From [Clostridium] symbiosum (GTDB lineage: Bacteria; Bacillota; Clostridia; Lachnospirales; Lachnospiraceae): DNA of 64,000 nt. A model generated the notes under the pieces. It did not search any database and had not been told where the DNA came from. It saw nothing but the letters and a program-made list of their open reading frames with translations. Of the stretch, positions 61,573 through 64,000 are shown piece by piece. Each line of letters starts with the position of its first letter. Within the stretch, counting starts at the first letter, position 1. Position numbers and translations under genes: made by a program. Location of the stretch: contig CP143946.1 in the NCBI GenBank assembly GCA_036419695.1, forward strand, positions 2,536,001-2,600,000, written 5' to 3'.

Positions 61573-62128
61573 AAAAGGGGAGTACGGCTACCGTACCAGT
61601 TTTAAGAGAAAGCATATTTTCCTGATATCGATTCTGGCCGCGTTTATTATCGCTCAGCTTGCGGCCCGTTATTTTACGGACAGCCAGGCGGTTAAGAATA
61701 TTCTGACCGTCATGGCCGTCGTCACGGTGCTTCCTGCCGCGAACCTGGCTTCACCGCTGGTGGCGATTATGAAATACAAGACACCGTCCAGGGAATTCTA
61801 TGAAAAATACTCCGTCTATGAAGAGAAATTTCCGATGCTCTACGACATGGTGCTGACAACGAAGGACTACGTGCTGCCGATGGACGCCGTAGCGGTCCAT
61901 CCGACCGGCATTTATGCCTACTGCATCAATCCCAGGGTGAATATCCAGGAGGCCGAAAAATCGTTAAATGATATCCTGGTGTCCCAAAGGCTGGATCCGA
62001 ATATGAAAATCACTAAGGAACTGAGCACATTTGATAAAAGGCTTAAGAGCCTGAAACCGGCCTCCGAGTACGAGGACGACGGAAGTGTGGAGTACGCCGT
62101 CAACACGATGAAGAGCCTGTGCATGTAG
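61559..62128 (+). CDS. Uncharacterised membrane protein overlapping the SDR gene
   Basis: I do not recognise this 189-residue protein. The basic N-terminus (KKSKKGEYGYRTSFKRKH) is followed by two membrane helices (IFLISILAAFIIAQLAARYF and ILTVMAVVTVLPAANLASPLVAIM), so most of the protein (from about residue 80) would be cytoplasmic. It starts at GTG 61559 behind GAGGAG, overlapping the SDR gene by 14 bp, which suggests coupled translation. The soluble part (MDAVAVHPTGIYAYCINPRVN, ILVSQRLDPNMKITKELSTFDKRLKSL) shows no motif I can name. Confidence 0.82.
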   Translation: MKKSKKGEYGYRTSFKRKHIFLISILAAFIIAQLAARYFTDSQAVKNILTVMAVVTVLPAANLASPLVAIMKYKTPSREFYEKYSVYEEKFPMLYDMVLTTKDYVLPMDAVAVHPTGIYAYCINPRVNIQEAEKSLNDILVSQRLDPNMKITKELSTFDKRLKSLKPASEYEDDGSVEYAVNTMKSLCM

Positions 62129-62196
62129 GAAACTGCGGCGGTAAATACATAAGCGGACAGTAAAGTAAGAAGAGACGAAACGGAGAAATAAAGAGG

Positions 62197-63171
62197 ATGC
62201 AGGTCGTAAAAATAACAAAAAACGAAGCCGGGCAGAGGCTCGATAAATTGCTTTACAAGTACCTGAATCTGGCGGGAAAAAGTTTTATCTACAAGATGCT
62301 GAGAAAGAAAAACATCACCCTGAACGGAAAAAAATGCGATGGCTCCGAGAAGCTTTCCGAGGGCGACGAGGTGAAGCTCTTTCTTTCCGACGAAACGATC
62401 GAAAAATTTTCCGAAGTAAAGATTCAAAAGGTGAAGAAGACAAAGCTCGACGTGGTATATGAGGACAATGATATTATCCTGATTAATAAACCGGCCGGAA
62501 TGCTGTCCCAGAAAGCGAAGGACAGTGACGAATCCCTGGTGGAATATCTGATCGATTATCTTTTGGACAGCGGACAGCTTACCGGGGAAGAGATGCGCCA
62601 GTTTCGTCCATCCGTCTGCAACCGGCTGGACCGAAATACCAGCGGCATTGTCATAGCGGGTAAGTCGCTTCCCGGCCTGCAAATCATGTCGAAGGCCATT
62701 AAGGAGAGAACCATCGGGAAATACTATCTCTGTATCGTAAAGGGAAAAGTGGATGGGACGAAGGAAATCTCTGGTTTCCTGAAAAAAGACGAAAAGACCA
62801 ACCAGGTAAAGGTTTTAAATCACGAAGAGAAGGACGCGCTGCCCATCAGGACGCTGTACCGTCCACTTTTAAGCGACGGTAAACATACACTTTTAGAGGT
62901 AAAGCTGATCACGGGGCGCTCCCACCAGATCAGGGCGCATCTGGCCTCCATCGGCCATCCGATCGCCGGGGATTACAAATACGGAGATCCGAGGCTCAAT
63001 GCCGCCGTGAAGGAAAAATACGGTGTCAAATCCCAGATGCTCCATGCCTGGAGGCTCGTAATGCCGTCCCGGATGGAGGAGCCGCTGTCCGGTTTAAGCG
63101 GCCGGGAATTCACGGCAAAACCGCCCGCGGAGTTTGACGCGATGACGACGGAGATGGAGAAAAAGCAATAG
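62197..63171 (+). CDS. Pseudouridine synthase, RluA/RluC/RluD family
   Basis: A 324-residue pseudouridine synthase of the RluA superfamily. It has an N-terminal S4 domain (AGQRLDKLLYKYLNLAGKSFIYKMLRKKNITLNG), the catalytic Asp in CNRLDRNTSGIVIAGKS, and conserved GRSHQIRAHLASIGHPIAGDYKYGD. It is expected to modify 23S rRNA or tRNA. The ATG follows GGAG, about 70 bp after the membrane protein gene. Confidence 0.94.
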   Translation: MQVVKITKNEAGQRLDKLLYKYLNLAGKSFIYKMLRKKNITLNGKKCDGSEKLSEGDEVKLFLSDETIEKFSEVKIQKVKKTKLDVVYEDNDIILINKPAGMLSQKAKDSDESLVEYLIDYLLDSGQLTGEEMRQFRPSVCNRLDRNTSGIVIAGKSLPGLQIMSKAIKERTIGKYYLCIVKGKVDGTKEISGFLKKDEKTNQVKVLNHEEKDALPIRTLYRPLLSDGKHTLLEVKLITGRSHQIRAHLASIGHPIAGDYKYGDPRLNAAVKEKYGVKSQMLHAWRLVMPSRMEEPLSGLSGREFTAKPPAEFDAMTTEMEKKQ

Positions 63172-63187
63172 CAGGAGAATATCACGA

Positions 63188-63727
63188 ATGGGAACCTGGA
63201 ATACAAGAGGCCTCCGCGGATCGACGCTGGAGGAGCTCATCAATCATACAAACGACAGTTATCGGGAAAAGAGGCTGGCGCTGATCCAGAAGATACCGAC
63301 CCCGATCACGCCGGTCAGCATCGACAAGGAAAGCCGCCATATCACAATGGCCTATTTTGACCAGAAGAGCACAGTAGATTATATCGGCGCGGTCCAGGGG
63401 GTGCCGGTCTGTTTTGACGCCAAAGAATGCGCGGTGTCGACATTTCCCCTTCAGAACGTCCACGCCCATCAGGTTGCCTTCATGGAAGAATTCGAAGAAC
63501 AGGGCGGCGTCGCCTTCATCATCCTTTATTTTACCGCAAAAGATGAGATGTACTATGTCCCCTTCCGGGAACTGAACCGGTTCTGGATGAGGATGCAGGA
63601 GGGGGGAAGAAAGAGCTTTACATATGACGAGCTGGATAAATCCTGGAAAATCAGGAGTTACCGCGATATCTACGTGAATTATCTGGAACCGATCCAGAGA
63701 GATTTGGAGATGAGAGATGAGGAATGA
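63188..63727 (+). CDS. recU: Holliday junction resolvase RecU
   Basis: RecU resolves Holliday junctions in Gram-positive bacteria and interacts with RecA. It has 179 residues. TWNTRGLRGSTLEELINHTNDSY, IPTPITPVSID, FDQKSTVDYIGAVQGVPVCFDAKECA (with Asp and Glu-x-Lys-type active-site residues) and LHNVHAHQ-like FPLQNVHAHQVAFMEEF are diagnostic. In B. subtilis recU is next to the penicillin-binding protein gene ponA, which may lie beyond this window. Starts behind CAGGAG. Confidence 0.96.
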   Translation: MGTWNTRGLRGSTLEELINHTNDSYREKRLALIQKIPTPITPVSIDKESRHITMAYFDQKSTVDYIGAVQGVPVCFDAKECAVSTFPLQNVHAHQVAFMEEFEEQGGVAFIILYFTAKDEMYYVPFRELNRFWMRMQEGGRKSFTYDELDKSWKIRSYRDIYVNYLEPIQRDLEMRDEE

Positions 63728-63729
63728 GA

Positions 63730-63752
63730 ACCCCGCCGTTAGGTCGGGGTTC
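63730..63752 (+). terminator. Hairpin after recU
   Basis: AACCCCG pairs with CGGGGTT around a short inner segment just after the recU stop. No T-run follows; it abuts repeat copy C. Confidence 0.4.
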
Positions 63753-64000
63753 GGGATGGTGAGAGGGTGTATATTGAGTCTTCAGTCCCGGTTTATAGGT
63801 TGTCGCGGGTGGGGAATCAGGGCAGAAAAAGTTCCTGCGGGAAACGCTTGCGCTCTTTGGAGTACATAGTGGTACTAACCTCGGAAAGACCTCGGTAAGT
63901 ACCAATGAACTCCCAGGTTCCCTCCGGAATCTTTTTCTCCCTTCTTCCCCACAGGAAGGTTATGGCCCGGGACTGAAGACGCGAAGGTTTTCGCCACCCG
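63752..64000 (+). repeat. Long palindromic dispersed repeat, copy C (cut by window end)
   Basis: A copy in plus orientation. It begins CGGGATGGTGAG and has inner arms GAGTCTTCAGTCCCGG (about 63774-63789) and CCCGGGACTGAAGAC (about 63966-63980). It ends at CGCCACCCG against the window edge, where the outer inverted end should be. GGGGAATCAGGGCAGAAAAAG faces CTTTTTCTCCCTTCTTCCCC, giving a stem close to 20 bp. It is about 90% like copy B. Confidence 0.85.

Overview
The window looks like chromosomal DNA of a spore-forming, Gram-positive anaerobe of the Clostridia, most likely a Lachnospiraceae member near [Clostridium] symbiosum or Enterocloster. The reasons are roughly 50% GC, AGGAGG ribosome sites, an alpha/beta-type spore protein gene, a YlbJ homologue, CodY, type III glutamine synthetase, rubrerythrin, T-box leaders, an archaeal-type AspRS with GatCAB, and firmicute gene order (yifB-dprA-topA-codY and ylxM-ffh-rpsP-khpA-rimM-trmD-rplS-lepB-rbgA-rnhB-yraN-pgeF). 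The genus is an inference. I saw no rRNA, tRNA, CRISPR array or prophage.

Layout. 1-3.9 kb: a JetD-like (Wadjet nuclease family) protein without visible partners, a MATE exporter and an alpha/beta hydrolase. 4.1-9.9 kb: yifB, dprA, topA, codY. 10-15.7 kb, minus strand: glutamine metabolism, with glmS and then glnN-purF; purF carries an in-frame stop. 15.8-20.9 kb: a T-box leader and the aspS2-gatC-gatA-gatB operon for tRNA-dependent Asn (and probably Gln) formation. 21-23.1 kb: rubrerythrin and, on the minus strand, rarA. 23.5-27.9 kb: a T-box-controlled methionine importer (metNIQ) with an M20 hydrolase. 28-33 kb: two uncharacterised genes, the second behind a c-di-GMP-I riboswitch, and a PfkB sugar kinase. 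33.2-36.7 kb: an AbgA-like hydrolase, a Bcp peroxiredoxin and a second MATE exporter. 37-41.1 kb: a c-di-GMP pair, an EAL protein with a degenerate GGDEF followed by an intact membrane diguanylate cyclase.

41.1-51.8 kb is the conserved translation and secretion cluster. It is interrupted between trmD and rplS by an IS110-family element (IS1111-like layout) and two copies of a roughly 250-270 bp palindromic repeat. A third copy of this repeat runs off the right edge of the window. 52-63.7 kb: a spore protein gene, rsmD-coaD, a coiled-coil protein, ylbJ on the minus strand, an M23 peptidase, RNA modification genes (an RsmF-type methylase and two pseudouridine synthases), a HAD phosphatase, a YgiQ radical SAM protein, an SDR and recU.

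Themes. Several operons are governed by RNA: two T-boxes, a c-di-GMP riboswitch and a probable attenuator before glnN. Amide nitrogen flow (glnN, glmS, purF, gatCAB) is concentrated in 10-21 kb. The least explained material is the set of non-coding repeats: the long palindromic family, a smaller palindromic insert between rpsP and khpA, a 16-bp tandem array across the rnhB/yraN junction, and a short hairpin motif seen three times.
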